DNA of 64,000 nt from Microvirga sp. VF16 (lineage in GTDB: Bacteria; Pseudomonadota; Alphaproteobacteria; Rhizobiales; Beijerinckiaceae): NCBI RefSeq assembly GCF_016864375.1, contig NZ_CP069355.1, positions 1,116,001 through 1,180,000 on the forward strand. The letters run 5' to 3'. Positions 1 through 7,290 of this stretch are shown piece after piece. Each line of letters starts with the position of its first letter. Positions within the stretch are counted from its first letter, which is position 1. The position numbers were made by a program, and so were the translations under genes. The notes under the pieces were generated by a model, which saw nothing but the letters and a program-made list of their open reading frames with translations, had not been told where the DNA came from and made no database searches.

Positions 1-253
1 GACACACCCGGATTAACGCTCTGAAGCAGTAAGATCGGAGGTGGTGGTGTTGCCGGCAATGTGCGTCCTGTGTCTTCCTAATCACAGGGTTTAGAAGTTT
101 CTGCGACACGAAATTGCGTAAACGATTACATTGCCGACACAGGGTTTCAAGGCCGAAGCCGCCACGGTAAAGGGCTTTGGCGACGGCGCCTGCTTGCGCG
201 TCCCGGCGCGTCAATTCCCAGGACAGTCGCTCCTCCTCAACTCAGGTAATCAT

Positions 254-481
254 ATGCGATGCTTCTTTCACTTGGCGAGTACGCACGACCAGATCTTGGA
301 CAACTGCGGGCTCGAGGTCGCAGACCTGGACGCATTACATCATCAAGTAGCGCGGACGATCCATGAAGTCCGCCAGGACGATGCTCATTGTGAGGAGAAT
401 TGGCGCGACTGGCAGCTCAATGTGGTCGATGAGGCGGGGAGCCTTCTCATCTCAGTCCCGCTTGGCATCCCGCCAGCCTGA
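254..481 (+). CDS. DUF6894-family small protein
   Basis: This 75-aa protein starts at ATG 254 and begins M-R-C-F-F-H-L, the usual DUF6894 opening of an aromatic pair followed by His/Asn-Leu. It ends with the family's W-x-L-x-V-x-D-E-x-G pattern (residues about 55-65). Family members are small cytoplasmic alphaproteobacterial proteins of unknown function, often present in many copies. A longer reading from TTG 131 is possible, but the family start is at 254. Two other members lie in the window (5687-5923 and 23721-24140). A near-palindrome GTAAACGATTAC sits upstream at 118-129. The family call is from memory of its pattern; the function is unknown. Confidence 0.7.
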   Translation: MRCFFHLASTHDQILDNCGLEVADLDALHHQVARTIHEVRQDDAHCEENWRDWQLNVVDEAGSLLISVPLGIPPA

Positions 482-488
482 GACGGAT

Positions 489-653
489 CTACGCGCGGCG
501 GGACGGCGATTGTCCATCGCTCGGGGGCGTGGAGGAATCGGGATTCAGCCGCGCCAGGATAGCCTTCATATAAGCGGAGACCTGTGCAGCCTGCGTGGTC
601 TGCTGTGAGGATTGGGCGCTCGTTCCACCAGTATTCTTCGTGTCGTCGGTCAT
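489..653 (-). CDS. Small hydrophilic hypothetical protein (54 aa)
   Basis: The frame starts at an ATG whose complement ends at 653 and encodes a Ser/Thr/Gln-rich peptide with a short helical stretch (residues about 20-36, A-A-Q-V-S-A-Y-M-K-A-I-L-A-R-L). It is convergent with the DUF6894 gene, 7 bp away. A weak purine-rich GGGAA lies upstream of the start. An in-frame upstream extension to 842 is open, but its composition is unlike a protein. It may be a small non-domain protein or chance; no family is recognised. Confidence 0.35.
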   Translation of the reverse strand: MTDDTKNTGGTSAQSSQQTTQAAQVSAYMKAILARLNPDSSTPPSDGQSPSRRA

Positions 654-1054
654 TGCCGATTTTCCCTGCATATTGGCGGTAAACAACGTTTGGTACATCC
701 TTGCCCCACTTAAACGAACGTAGTTTGACCCAGAGGTTTCCTCGCTGTCGCTATGCATGGAAATTATGGGTGGTGTGGCAGATGAGCTACAGACAACAAA
801 ACAGGTAGCAGTGCTACCTGTTTGAAGTTGCCTTTCACTCAAGCAAAAATTATTTTTGCAGTGCGATACGGCGATTGGCGTCGTCCTATCGCAGCCCTTC
901 TTGGGCGTTTCCTCCCTAAACTTCGGGCCGCTGGCAACAGTGGCCTTTTTTCTTGGCAGGGAGATTATTCATGCTTCGAAAGGCGGGCAACAGGAAAGAT
1001 GTTGCTCTCACATAGCACAAAAGTAGCACAACCATCCTAGCGGCTGTCGTGCTT
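654..1054. other. Intergenic stretch with one strong palindrome
   Basis: I see no convincing gene here. An open frame at 822-1040 has an unprotein-like composition and no ribosome binding site. The notable content is the 25-bp palindrome at 799-823, annotated separately. Confidence 0.5.
799..823. repeat. Perfect 25-bp palindrome (12-bp arms)
   Basis: The arms AAACAGGTAGCA and TGCTACCTGTTT flank a single central G with no mismatch. Such a near-zero-loop inverted repeat is typical of a dimeric repressor operator (TetR or GntR style). A terminator would usually have a 3-8 nt loop and a longer U tract, and neither is present. No regulator gene is adjacent. Confidence 0.6.
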
Positions 1055-1108
1055 CTAGGTCTGCTCAGGCGTTGCGTACAGCGGCGCCGGCTTCCGACCG
1101 TTGTTCAT
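1055..1108 (-). pseudogene. Truncated copy of a conserved mini-ORF
   Basis: Read on the minus strand from the ATG ending at 1108, this gives M-N-N-G-R-K-P-A-P-L-Y-A-T-P-E-Q-T and then a stop. The first 16 codons match the mini-ORF at 8675-8776, with four of five base changes synonymous, which points to coding origin. This copy stops 16 residues earlier. No clear ribosome binding site is seen. Confidence 0.35.
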
Positions 1109-1162
1109 GTCTGTCTAGAACCATCATGCGCTCCTGCTACTCGGGCAGGTGAGAGAGCGCTG

Positions 1163-1315
1163 TCAGAGTATGATGCCTGCATTGAGACAGAGGTAAGCAA
1201 CGATCACAGTGCCGAAGATGATGAGAAAGGCAGTGACAGCCAGAGTGACCCAGCCGATTCGGGTTTCACGAGCCAAGCGCTCTGCCACCGCGTGTCGCTT
1301 CTTATCGAGCGCCAT
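1163..1315 (-). CDS. Small single-pass membrane protein, paralogue of 6657-6836
   Basis: The frame encodes 50 aa: a basic amphipathic N-terminus (K-K-R-H-A-V-A-E-R-L-A-R-E) followed by one hydrophobic segment of about 22 residues (roughly 24-46). The same architecture and wording recur in the protein at 6657-6836 (Q-K-R-H-D-V-A-E-R-L-A-R-E-A-R-I-G-W). The codon that is ATG in that paralogue is ATA here, and an extra base breaks the upstream part. Translation must therefore start at the internal ATG ending at 1315, or the gene may be decaying. Function unknown. Confidence 0.45.
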   Translation of the reverse strand: MALDKKRHAVAERLARETRIGWVTLAVTAFLIIFGTVIVAYLCLNAGIIL

Positions 1316-1648
1316 ATCCGTCTCGTTGTGTCCGTAAACTATTGCTGCCCCGTTGCGGATGAGGCATCTCCGGCAAGGTCGGACAGGTGCGCTCTTGTTC
1401 CTATTGTAGGACAGCTTGGATAGAACAGCCAGTCCCTAAGCGGGTAGGGAACTGCGGCAGGACGTCATGCCGAGGGTATGGCATGACGGGGTGAAGAGAG
1501 GGTTGAGCCAGCCCAATTTAAGCCATTCGCCTCTTACAGTTGCAGCTTGACCGAAAGATGATATGTGATTCCATCCAGTCGGTCTGGGCTGGGTTGGGCG
1601 ATGATAATCGATAAGAAGTCACGTTATTTTCAGAAATATGAACTTGTA
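1316..1648. other. Non-coding stretch upstream of the IS5 element
   Basis: No supported gene is seen. It contains the hairpin at 1464-1487 (separate entry). A short frame from ATG 1601 runs into the IS end; with the element removed it would read only about 24 codons before a stop, so I do not claim a disrupted gene. Confidence 0.4.
1464..1487. repeat. Dispersed hairpin repeat, copy 1
   Basis: GTCATGCC and GGCATGAC form a perfect 8-bp stem around the loop GAGGGTAT. The same unit recurs at 7065-7088 (one arm slightly changed) and in degenerate form at 6569-6592, each followed by a purine-rich G-A-A-G/A tract. It may be a REP-like element or an intrinsic terminator without a U run. Confidence 0.55.
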
Positions 1649-3140
1649 CTTAGTCGGCCCTGAATAACCCACAACTTGTTGGGGCAGAAGGATTCTTCGT
1701 CGTCACGAAGCATTGTAAAATGCCAGCATCTGGGGATGGACCCGCTTAAACCTGGTGTTTTGCCATGGGACCCAAGCCGACGCTGCCGAGTTCCGGCGAT
1801 CTCTACCGCAGCCGCCTCGACCAGATCCTCGATCCCCGCCACGCGTTGTTCCGCCTGGCTGCTTTGATCGACTGGCACCGCTTCGATGAGGAGTTCGGCG
1901 GCTTCTATCGGCCCCTGGGGCGGCCCGCGAAGCCGACGCGCCTGATGGTCGGGCTGTCCTATCTCCAGCATACCTTCAACCTGTCCGATGAGGCGGTGGT
2001 GCAGCGCTGGATCGAGAACCCGTATTACCAATGGTTCTGTGGCTGTGAGTACTTCCAGCATGAGTTGCCCTGCGATCCGAGCTCATTGACGCGCTGGCGC
2101 AAACGGCTCGGACCCGACGGACTGGAGACACTGCTGGCTGAGACGATCCAGGCCGGGCTGGAGAGCGGCGCCGTGCGCTCGTCGAGCCTGGAGCGGATCA
2201 GCGTCGACACCACCGTGCAGCCCAAGGCGATCACCCATCCGACCGACGCCAAGCTCTATCTCAAGGCGTTGCAGGCTCTGGTGCGACAGGCCAAGCGGCA
2301 CGGCCTCGCGCTGCGGCAGGCCCACACGCGCCTGGCCAAACGCGTGGCCGTGCAGGTCGGTCGCTATGCCCATGCCCGGCAGATGCGGCGCATGCGCCGC
2401 GAACTGAAGCGGCTGAAGACCTATTTGGGCCGGGTCTATCGCGATGTCGCCCGCAAAGTCACAGGCGATGAGGTTCTCTTACGCCGGTTTGCTCCTCTGC
2501 TCGGCCTCGTAGAACGTCTTCTGTCCCAGGAGCGCACGAGCAAGAACAAGCTCTACAGCCTGCACGCGCCCGAGGTGGTGTGCATCGCCAAAGGCAAGGC
2601 GCATCGGCCGTATGAGTTCGGCAGCAAGGTCGCGCTCGCGGTGACCAACCGCGAAGGGTTCGTGCTCGCCTCCAAGGCGCTGGAGGGCAATCCGTATGAC
2701 GGCCATACGCTCGGCACGACGATCGATCAGGTCGTGGCCATGACAGGCATCGAGCCGGAGCGGACTTATGTCGACCAGGGCTATCGTGGGCATGACTACG
2801 CCAAGACAGATCGGGTGTTCATCACCCGGCAGCGGCGGGGTCTGACGCCGACGATCAAGCGCGAGCTGCGACGCCGGTCCGCGATCGAGCCGACGATCGG
2901 GCACATGAAGGCGGACGGGCGGCTGGGACGCAATCACCTGCTCGGCGCAGCCGGCGACGCGATCAATGCCTTGCTCGTGGCCGCCGGGCACAACCTGCGG
3001 CTGATCCTGAACTGGCTCAGGCTTTTTGTTGCCTGGATCATTGCAGCTCTGATGGATTCATTTGCGCAACCGGATACTTCTCAAGCCGCCTGAAATCCAG
3101 CGCTAGCCCCGTGCCGACGCATTATTCAGGGCCGACTAAG
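1649..3140 (+). mobile_element. Complete IS5-family insertion sequence
   Basis: The element is bounded by inverted repeats: CTTAGTCGGCCCTGAATAA at the left end (1649-1667) and its exact complement at the right end (3122-3140). The adjacent bases are TA on both sides, consistent with a 2-bp TA target duplication, although a longer YTNAR-type target cannot be excluded. It carries one intact transposase gene, so it may still be mobile. Confidence 0.85.
1765..3093 (+). CDS. IS5-family transposase (DDE)
   Basis: This 442-aa protein fills the IS5 element. An N-terminal DUF772-like helical region (about 30-120, with M-V-G-L-S-Y-L-Q-H) is followed by a DDE catalytic core. The first Asp is in S-V-D-T-T-V-Q, the second in Y-V-D-Q-G-Y-R-G, and the Glu in I-E-P-T-I-G-H-M-K. 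The length is normal for the family and no frameshift is seen. The chosen ATG (1765) lies just inside the left inverted repeat and gives the conserved start P-K-P-T-L-P. Confidence 0.93.
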   Translation: MGPKPTLPSSGDLYRSRLDQILDPRHALFRLAALIDWHRFDEEFGGFYRPLGRPAKPTRLMVGLSYLQHTFNLSDEAVVQRWIENPYYQWFCGCEYFQHELPCDPSSLTRWRKRLGPDGLETLLAETIQAGLESGAVRSSSLERISVDTTVQPKAITHPTDAKLYLKALQALVRQAKRHGLALRQAHTRLAKRVAVQVGRYAHARQMRRMRRELKRLKTYLGRVYRDVARKVTGDEVLLRRFAPLLGLVERLLSQERTSKNKLYSLHAPEVVCIAKGKAHRPYEFGSKVALAVTNREGFVLASKALEGNPYDGHTLGTTIDQVVAMTGIEPERTYVDQGYRGHDYAKTDRVFITRQRRGLTPTIKRELRRRSAIEPTIGHMKADGRLGRNHLLGAAGDAINALLVAAGHNLRLILNWLRLFVAWIIAALMDSFAQPDTSQAA

Positions 3141-3203
3141 TAGAAGAGCCTGAAAAACTGGGCAGCTGACCACGATTGGAATGAGATACGGGTTCAGCTC
3201 CGC

Positions 3204-3395
3204 ATGCCCAATGACCGAACTCGTCTAGTAACAATGTCGCGAGAGGACGACGCGGCCGCTATATTATTTGTAGCGGCTGAACAGGTTTCCGTGGCTGAGG
3301 ACCTTGCCGTTTGCACCGAAAAAGTTAATGATACACTCACACAAGAAGCACTGAAGATGTTCAAGCTTGACTGGGGCGAGGCAGCGAAAGGCTAA
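3204..3395 (+). CDS. Small hypothetical protein paired with a membrane protein
   Basis: This encodes 63 aa with no recognised domain: a hydrophilic N-terminus, a short apolar stretch (A-A-A-I-L-F-V-A-A), and an acidic, amphipathic C-terminal half. It ends 2 bp before the start of the membrane protein at 3398, so the two are probably co-transcribed and co-translated. The frame stays open back to the IS5 right end, so the true start could be upstream or the 5' part lost. The alternative start is ATG 3234. Confidence 0.45.
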   Translation: MPNDRTRLVTMSREDDAAAILFVAAEQVSVAEDLAVCTEKVNDTLTQEALKMFKLDWGEAAKG

Positions 3396-3397
3396 CA

Positions 3398-3991
3398 ATG
3401 TGGAAGCTTTTCTATCCGCTTCGATATTTTCGTCTAAAGAACGATGAGAAGCGTTGGTTAGACTGGATCCCAACCCTCGTCCTGACGCTGATCGTTTGGG
3501 CGCCGTTCGCGTTTGTCCCGGGCGCGTCTTTCTTTCGTCCAGATGGCTTCCTCGATAAATTTCTAGGACTTGCAGGTGCCCTGACAGGCTTCTATGTGGC
3601 CGCACTTGTTGCAGCGGCGACCTTTGCGCATCCGGACCTCGATAAAACAATCAGATCAGGACCGATTGCTCTGATAGAAAAGGATTCTGACGGTCGGCCG
3701 GTTGCGCAAGCACTGACGCGACGGGAATTCGCTTGCACAGTATTCGGGTACCTAGCTTTCGCGGCATTCGCAGTGTCTTTGTTCTCTGCAATAGCAGTGG
3801 GAGTTAGCGAGGCGCCTTGGGCAAAGATCTTAGGCGCGACGGTGGCTTATTACGTGAGGGCCATAGTGGCGCTTTGCTTCAGTCTGGGCATTGCCCATAT
3901 GACAGTCGCTACCTGTTTAGGCCTCTATTACATGATGGATCGCCTCTATCGTAGCGATAGGCAGATCATTTCAAGGAAAATCTCCGCATAG
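3398..3991 (+). CDS. Hypothetical multi-pass inner-membrane protein
   Basis: This 197-aa protein has four predicted hydrophobic segments, at about residues 23-43 (T-L-V-L-T-L-I-V-W-A), 52-73, 114-135 and 143-175. A charged loop containing R-S-G-P-I-A-L-I-E-K-D lies between the second and third. I recognise no family. It follows the 63-aa gene by 2 bp. Its A/T content is a little higher than that of the window's housekeeping genes, which fits accessory DNA next to an IS. Confidence 0.6.
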   Translation: MWKLFYPLRYFRLKNDEKRWLDWIPTLVLTLIVWAPFAFVPGASFFRPDGFLDKFLGLAGALTGFYVAALVAAATFAHPDLDKTIRSGPIALIEKDSDGRPVAQALTRREFACTVFGYLAFAAFAVSLFSAIAVGVSEAPWAKILGATVAYYVRAIVALCFSLGIAHMTVATCLGLYYMMDRLYRSDRQIISRKISA

Positions 3992-4055
3992 AGAAGCGGC
4001 TAAGGATTCTGCCCCCTTTCTACTCCCCTCCCTGTCCGGGAGAGTGGAGTAGGGT

Positions 4056-4289
4056 TTAAATTTGGCGCGGTATGCCTGAGCGCAGATCTAGGGATTCCAC
4101 AGTCTCTGTCCGAATAGCTGCCGGATTGACGTCAGCCACTCTCCAGTTGGCAGGCAACCCCTCCAGGACTGCATCGATTGCTGCAGCTTCGGAGGTCGTC
4201 CGGATGAGGTAGAAAATGCTCTCCGGCCCACCGACCTCATTGGGAATCTCAACCCTGACCGAGTAACAGAGCACTCTGTTATCCTGCAT
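4056..4289 (-). CDS. Hypothetical protein (77 aa)
   Basis: Start chosen at the ATG ending at 4289 (M-Q-D-N-R-V-L-C), which has a G-rich stretch about 5 nt upstream; an in-frame ATG at 4307 is the alternative. The sequence looks like a small alpha/beta fold, with a strand containing Y-S-V-R-V-E-I and the later pattern T-S-E-A-A-A-I-D-A-V-L, similar in size and style to small DUF proteins of this genus. No function can be assigned. It sits between the membrane-protein gene and the IS630 remnant. Confidence 0.5.
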   Translation of the reverse strand: MQDNRVLCYSVRVEIPNEVGGPESIFYLIRTTSEAAAIDAVLEGLPANWRVADVNPAAIRTETVESLDLRSGIPRQI

Positions 4290-4495
4290 CGTCGCCCCCA
4301 TCCTCAATGGACGGGTTCAGTATCACCCCTTGTCCTCCTCCGGAAGATCGCCTGGAGGAGGGATTCAAAAGCATGAGGGCCGAGTTGAGTGAAACCCGCG
4401 AGACCCTCATGAAGACCATCAGTGAGGCGGGCAGGGGGCGCTCGTAAGCCCCTTCTCAGCCATTCATTGAACCCAGCATCGGCAGTTCGCGCACA

Positions 4496-5691
4496 ACTAA
4501 TCCACGGCCACAGGGGAGCTGCGGGATTGGTCGGGTGGGTGTAAACTCGCCTGCTCGGAAGGGAGGGCTGCTCCCATGCTCAAACGCTACCTTGTCGACC
4601 TGACCCGCCGCGAGCGTACCGAACTCCTGAGCCTGCTCAACAAAGGCATCACCCCGGCTCGCACACTCACCCGCGCCCGCATCCTGCTCGCCGCCGACGA
4701 GCACAAGACCGACGTGCAGATTGCCGAAGCTCTGCATGTCCATCCCGCCACGGTGGAGCGCACCCGCCGTCGCTTTGTCGAAGGCCGATCCGCCCGCGCC
4801 CTGCATGAGAAGCCCCGGCCCGGTGGCCGGCCCAAGCTCGATCGCAAGCAGGAGACGTTCCTGGTGGCGCTGGCCTGCAGCAACGCGCCCTCAGGTCGCG
4901 GGCACTGGACGATGCAGCTGCTGGCCAACCGTCTGGTCGAACTCGGGGTGGTGGACACCATCAGCGACGAGACGGTGCGCCGCGCGCTCAAAAAACGCAT
5001 TGAAGCCGTGGCAGCGCAAGCAGTGGTGCATCGCGTCGGTGGGAGCGGACTTTGTCTGGCGCATGGAGGACGTGCTGGATCTGTATGCTAAGCCCTACAG
5101 CACGGACCGGCCCGTCGTCTGCTTCGACGAGGTGCCATTTCAGCTGCTCGCCGACACACGCGCGCCCCAACCGGCGGCTCCCGGACGGGCGGCCCGGGTG
5201 GACTACGAGTACCGGCGGCAGGGCACGGCCAACCTGTTCGTGTGCTTTGAACCGCTGGCCGGCTGGCGCCACGTGGAGGTGACGTCCCGGCGCACGAACA
5301 AAGACTTTGCCGAGCAGATGCGGACGCTCGCGGATGATCATTATCCTGACGCCCCGGTCATTGCGGTGGTGCTGGACAATCTGAGCACCCACTCGCCGGC
5401 GGCTCTGTACCAGACCTTCCCACCCGCGGAGGCGCGCCGCCTTGTGAAGCGGCCGGAGTTTCACTACACGCCCAAACACGGCAGCTGGCCGAACTGGAGT
5501 TTGCGATCCTCAGCCGCCAATGCTTGGGTCGGCGCCTTCCGGATCGAACGGTGCTCCAACGCGAGATCGCCGCGTGGGAGGCTGAGCGCAACAGGGCCAG
5601 AGCCACAGCCCATTGGCGCTTCACGACCGCCCAGGCCCGCACCAAACTGCAGCGCCTCTATCCCGCATGATCCCTGTGGCCAAGGACTAAT
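4496..5691 (+). mobile_element. Decayed IS630-family element
   Basis: Imperfect inverted repeats of about 20 bp (16 matches) bracket a broken IS630 transposase: ACTAATCCACGGCCACAGGG at 4496-4515, and the complement of ATTAGTCCTTGGCCACAGGG at 5672-5691. TA lies within both ends, as expected for IS630, which inserts at TA. The stop codon of the neighbouring DUF6894 gene lies in the right end. The element cannot transpose itself because its gene is frameshifted twice. Confidence 0.75.
4576..5670 (+). pseudogene. IS630-family transposase, two frameshifts
   Basis: The N-terminal helix-turn-helix (R-A-R-I-L-L-A-A-D, then D-V-Q-I-A-E-A-L) is in the frame of ATG 4576. At the A6 run near 4992 the frame breaks and the DDE part continues in the next frame, with V-V-C-F-D-E, A-V-V-L-D-N-L-S-T-H and Y-T-P-K-H-G-S-W. 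Near 5491, between G-S-W and A-E-L-E-F-A, about 10 bp that would complete the usual W-L-N-M-A-E motif are missing, and the rest, to the TGA at 5668-5670, is in another frame. One slip could be programmed; the deletion cannot be. Confidence 0.8.
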
Positions 5692-5923
5692 GCGGGGAGA
5701 GGGCATCAAGCGGAATAATATGTACCGTTTGACCTAAGGCATCGACAATCTCGACCCGCCATCCCAGCCACTGACCCAAGTTCGGGGGACTTTGGGCGCG
5801 AAGCTCCTCGACGGCTTCCATAGCGGAGACCACGGCGGCTCGGATGCTAGACGCCTCAATGCCATTCTCGTCCTGAATGAACGCGTCCCCATTGGTGAGG
5901 TTGAAGTAGTAGCGCGTGGTCAT
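5687..5923 (-). CDS. DUF6894-family small protein
   Basis: This 78-aa protein opens with T-T-R-Y-Y-F-N-L-T-N-G, the DUF6894 signature. It continues with D-E-N-G-I-E-A, an amphipathic helix (A-A-V-V-S-A-M-E-A-V-E-E-L), and closes with W-R-V-E-I-V-D-A-L-G-Q-T-V. The length is typical. The stop codon (5687-5689) lies inside the right inverted repeat of the IS630 remnant, so the insertion may have replaced the original C-terminus by a few residues. Function unknown. Confidence 0.75.
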   Translation of the reverse strand: MTTRYYFNLTNGDAFIQDENGIEASSIRAAVVSAMEAVEELRAQSPPNLGQWLGWRVEIVDALGQTVHIIPLDALSPH

Positions 5924-6265
5924 GAGTGGGCTCGACGGGATCTTGGAGAAGAACTCGCCGGCGGGCTGACCTAAATCGCTTCTGAGAGCGACGCAAGGAA
6001 CGCGCGGCTTGTGGTTCCCTAATCGCGCGGGATGGGAAGCTCAACAGTAAAATATTTCGTAATCGATTACATTGACGAATTTTGATTTCAGTTCACAGAA
6101 TACAACGGCAATTTTCTTGCGAGGGCCCAAGTTTTTCTCGGCTCTTGTACCGGCCCGAGCCTGATGGTTCCCTCGAATGAGCTCGGATAAGGTTGAACAA
6201 ATGGCTCCGCCGAGAGTCTTTAGTGGGCGGCTCCGCGCCGCCGTTGCTGATTATCGTTGAGTCAA
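5924..6265. other. Intergenic stretch
   Basis: No gene is supported. The 12-bp perfect palindrome GTAATCGATTAC lies at 6059-6070, and a one-mismatch version (GTAAACGATTAC) occurs at 118-129. In both places the sequence continues ATTG followed by a C/A and CG. Confidence 0.4.
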
Positions 6266-6568
6266 ATGCCCAAAGCGCCATCGAAGATCTCAAAGGACCC
6301 TTTCAAGGGGCTGCTTCTACCCGCGGCTGCATGGAGAGCTTTGGAAAAGGCCAATATCACAAGCTTAGCACAGCTTAAGGCCCTGGCCCCTCAGATACAC
6401 CAGCGCAGAGGCATCGACCCAGAAACCGTCGCCCTGATCAAGGATCGGCTCGAGCGAAGAGCCGCAAAGAGAATTGTCCGGGTGAGATTAGTATTTCCCA
6501 AACTGCCTCTCCGCAAAGTCAGTAAGCCAGGCACCAAGAGCCGCGGTGATGTGGTGTCACGGGAGTAG
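6266..6568 (+). CDS. Small protein with an RpoA C-terminal-like / helix-hairpin-helix core
   Basis: This 100-aa, very basic protein has a central block (about 12-60) reading L-L-L-P-A-A-A-W-R-A-L-E-K-A-N-I-T-S-L-A-Q-L. That resembles the pattern L-P-x-R-x-x-N-A-L-x-x-A-x-I-x-x-x-x-x-L in the RNA-polymerase alpha C-terminal domain, followed by D-P-E-T-V-A-L-I-K-D-R-L. The C-terminal third is rich in Arg and Lys. This suggests DNA binding, but the homology is by eye. Start chosen at ATG 6266; TTG 6257 is in frame. Confidence 0.55.
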   Translation: MPKAPSKISKDPFKGLLLPAAAWRALEKANITSLAQLKALAPQIHQRRGIDPETVALIKDRLERRAAKRIVRVRLVFPKLPLRKVSKPGTKSRGDVVSRE

Positions 6569-6592
6569 GTCATGCTGAGGGCACGGCACGAA
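6569..6592. repeat. Dispersed hairpin repeat, degenerate copy
   Basis: GTCATGCTGAGGGCACGGCA aligns with the hairpin at 1464-1487 but has lost some pairing. It begins directly after the stop codon of the gene ending at 6568, a position expected for a transcript-end structure. Confidence 0.35.
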
Positions 6593-6656
6593 GGGGAAAA
6601 GAGATTGCTGGCGGGATCGGACTCCCATTCTCGTCGTGAGCTCGGAAGGGGCGCTG

Positions 6657-6836
6657 TCAGCGAACGACGCCCGCATTGAGGAAGAGGGAAACAACTATTA
6701 CGGCGCCGACGACAAGGATAACGGCAGTGGTAATCATAGTTGGCCAGCCAATTCGAGCTTCCCGAGCCAAGCGCTCTGCCACGTCGTGACGCTTCTGATT
6801 GAGCGCCGCATTCGTCTCATTGTGTTCGTAAACCAT
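6657..6836 (-). CDS. Small single-pass membrane protein
   Basis: Read from the ATG ending at 6836 the protein has 59 aa; an upstream in-frame ATG at 6860 is possible. A charged helix (N-Q-K-R-H-D-V-A-E-R-L-A-R-E-A-R) precedes one membrane segment (about 34-54, I-T-T-A-V-I-L-V-V-G-A-V-I-V-V). G-G-G-G lies about 5 nt upstream of the 6836 start. It is a paralogue of the frame at 1163-1315. The topology suggests a cytoplasmic basic N-terminus; function unknown. Confidence 0.55.
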   Translation of the reverse strand: MVYEHNETNAALNQKRHDVAERLAREARIGWPTMITTAVILVVGAVIVVSLFLNAGVVR

Positions 6837-7290
6837 TGCTGCCCCACCGGGATGAGGCATCTCCAGCGAGGTTCGCCAGGTGCGCTCCTATATCTCCAGT
6901 CTACGGCAGGCTCAGACCAAGGAAGCAGCCCCTAGGACTTAAGACCTGGGCTTTAGAGAGGTACGTCATGCGGCTGACCTTGGGGCCGCATGGTTGTTGG
7001 GCGCCTCAGGCCGTTGAATGCCGGCAAGAATGCGCCGGAAGACTGCGTTGATGGGCGGAAGTACGTCATGCCGAGGGTATGGCGTGAGGGGTGAAGACTC
7101 TGCCGCCTTTTACACCCACATGCACTCAGACGGATCAATGTATATGAGCTAACTTCGTGATAAAACGACGTTGTTCGGGCGGCTCAGCATCAGCGTCGAG
7201 GCACGTTGCTCTAGAAGAATAATTCGACCTCGCTTGCGCGGCAGCGCTTACCTTGGCAAGGCGAGCGCTGCCATTATCGGACAGCGAAGA
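6837..7290. other. Intergenic stretch with a hairpin
   Basis: No gene is supported between the small membrane protein and the RTX gene. The hairpin at 7065-7088 is the only structure I can point to. Confidence 0.4.
7065..7088. repeat. Dispersed hairpin repeat, copy 2
   Basis: This is identical to copy 1 (1464-1487) through GTCATGCCGAGGGTATGGC, then differs by A to G and C to G in the right arm. The first change keeps pairing as a G-U; the second loses the terminal pair. Confidence 0.5.

Noticed and set aside
1601..3395. A gene split by the IS5 element (frame from ATG 1601 joined to the frame ending at 3395)
   Set aside because: Removing the element and one TA copy puts the two parts out of frame and gives a stop within about 24 codons.
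4380..4446. Possible 24-codon peptide after GGAGGAGGG upstream of the IS630 remnant
   Set aside because: The ribosome-binding-like sequence is good, but the peptide is short, without a paralogue, and may be the tail of an older gene.
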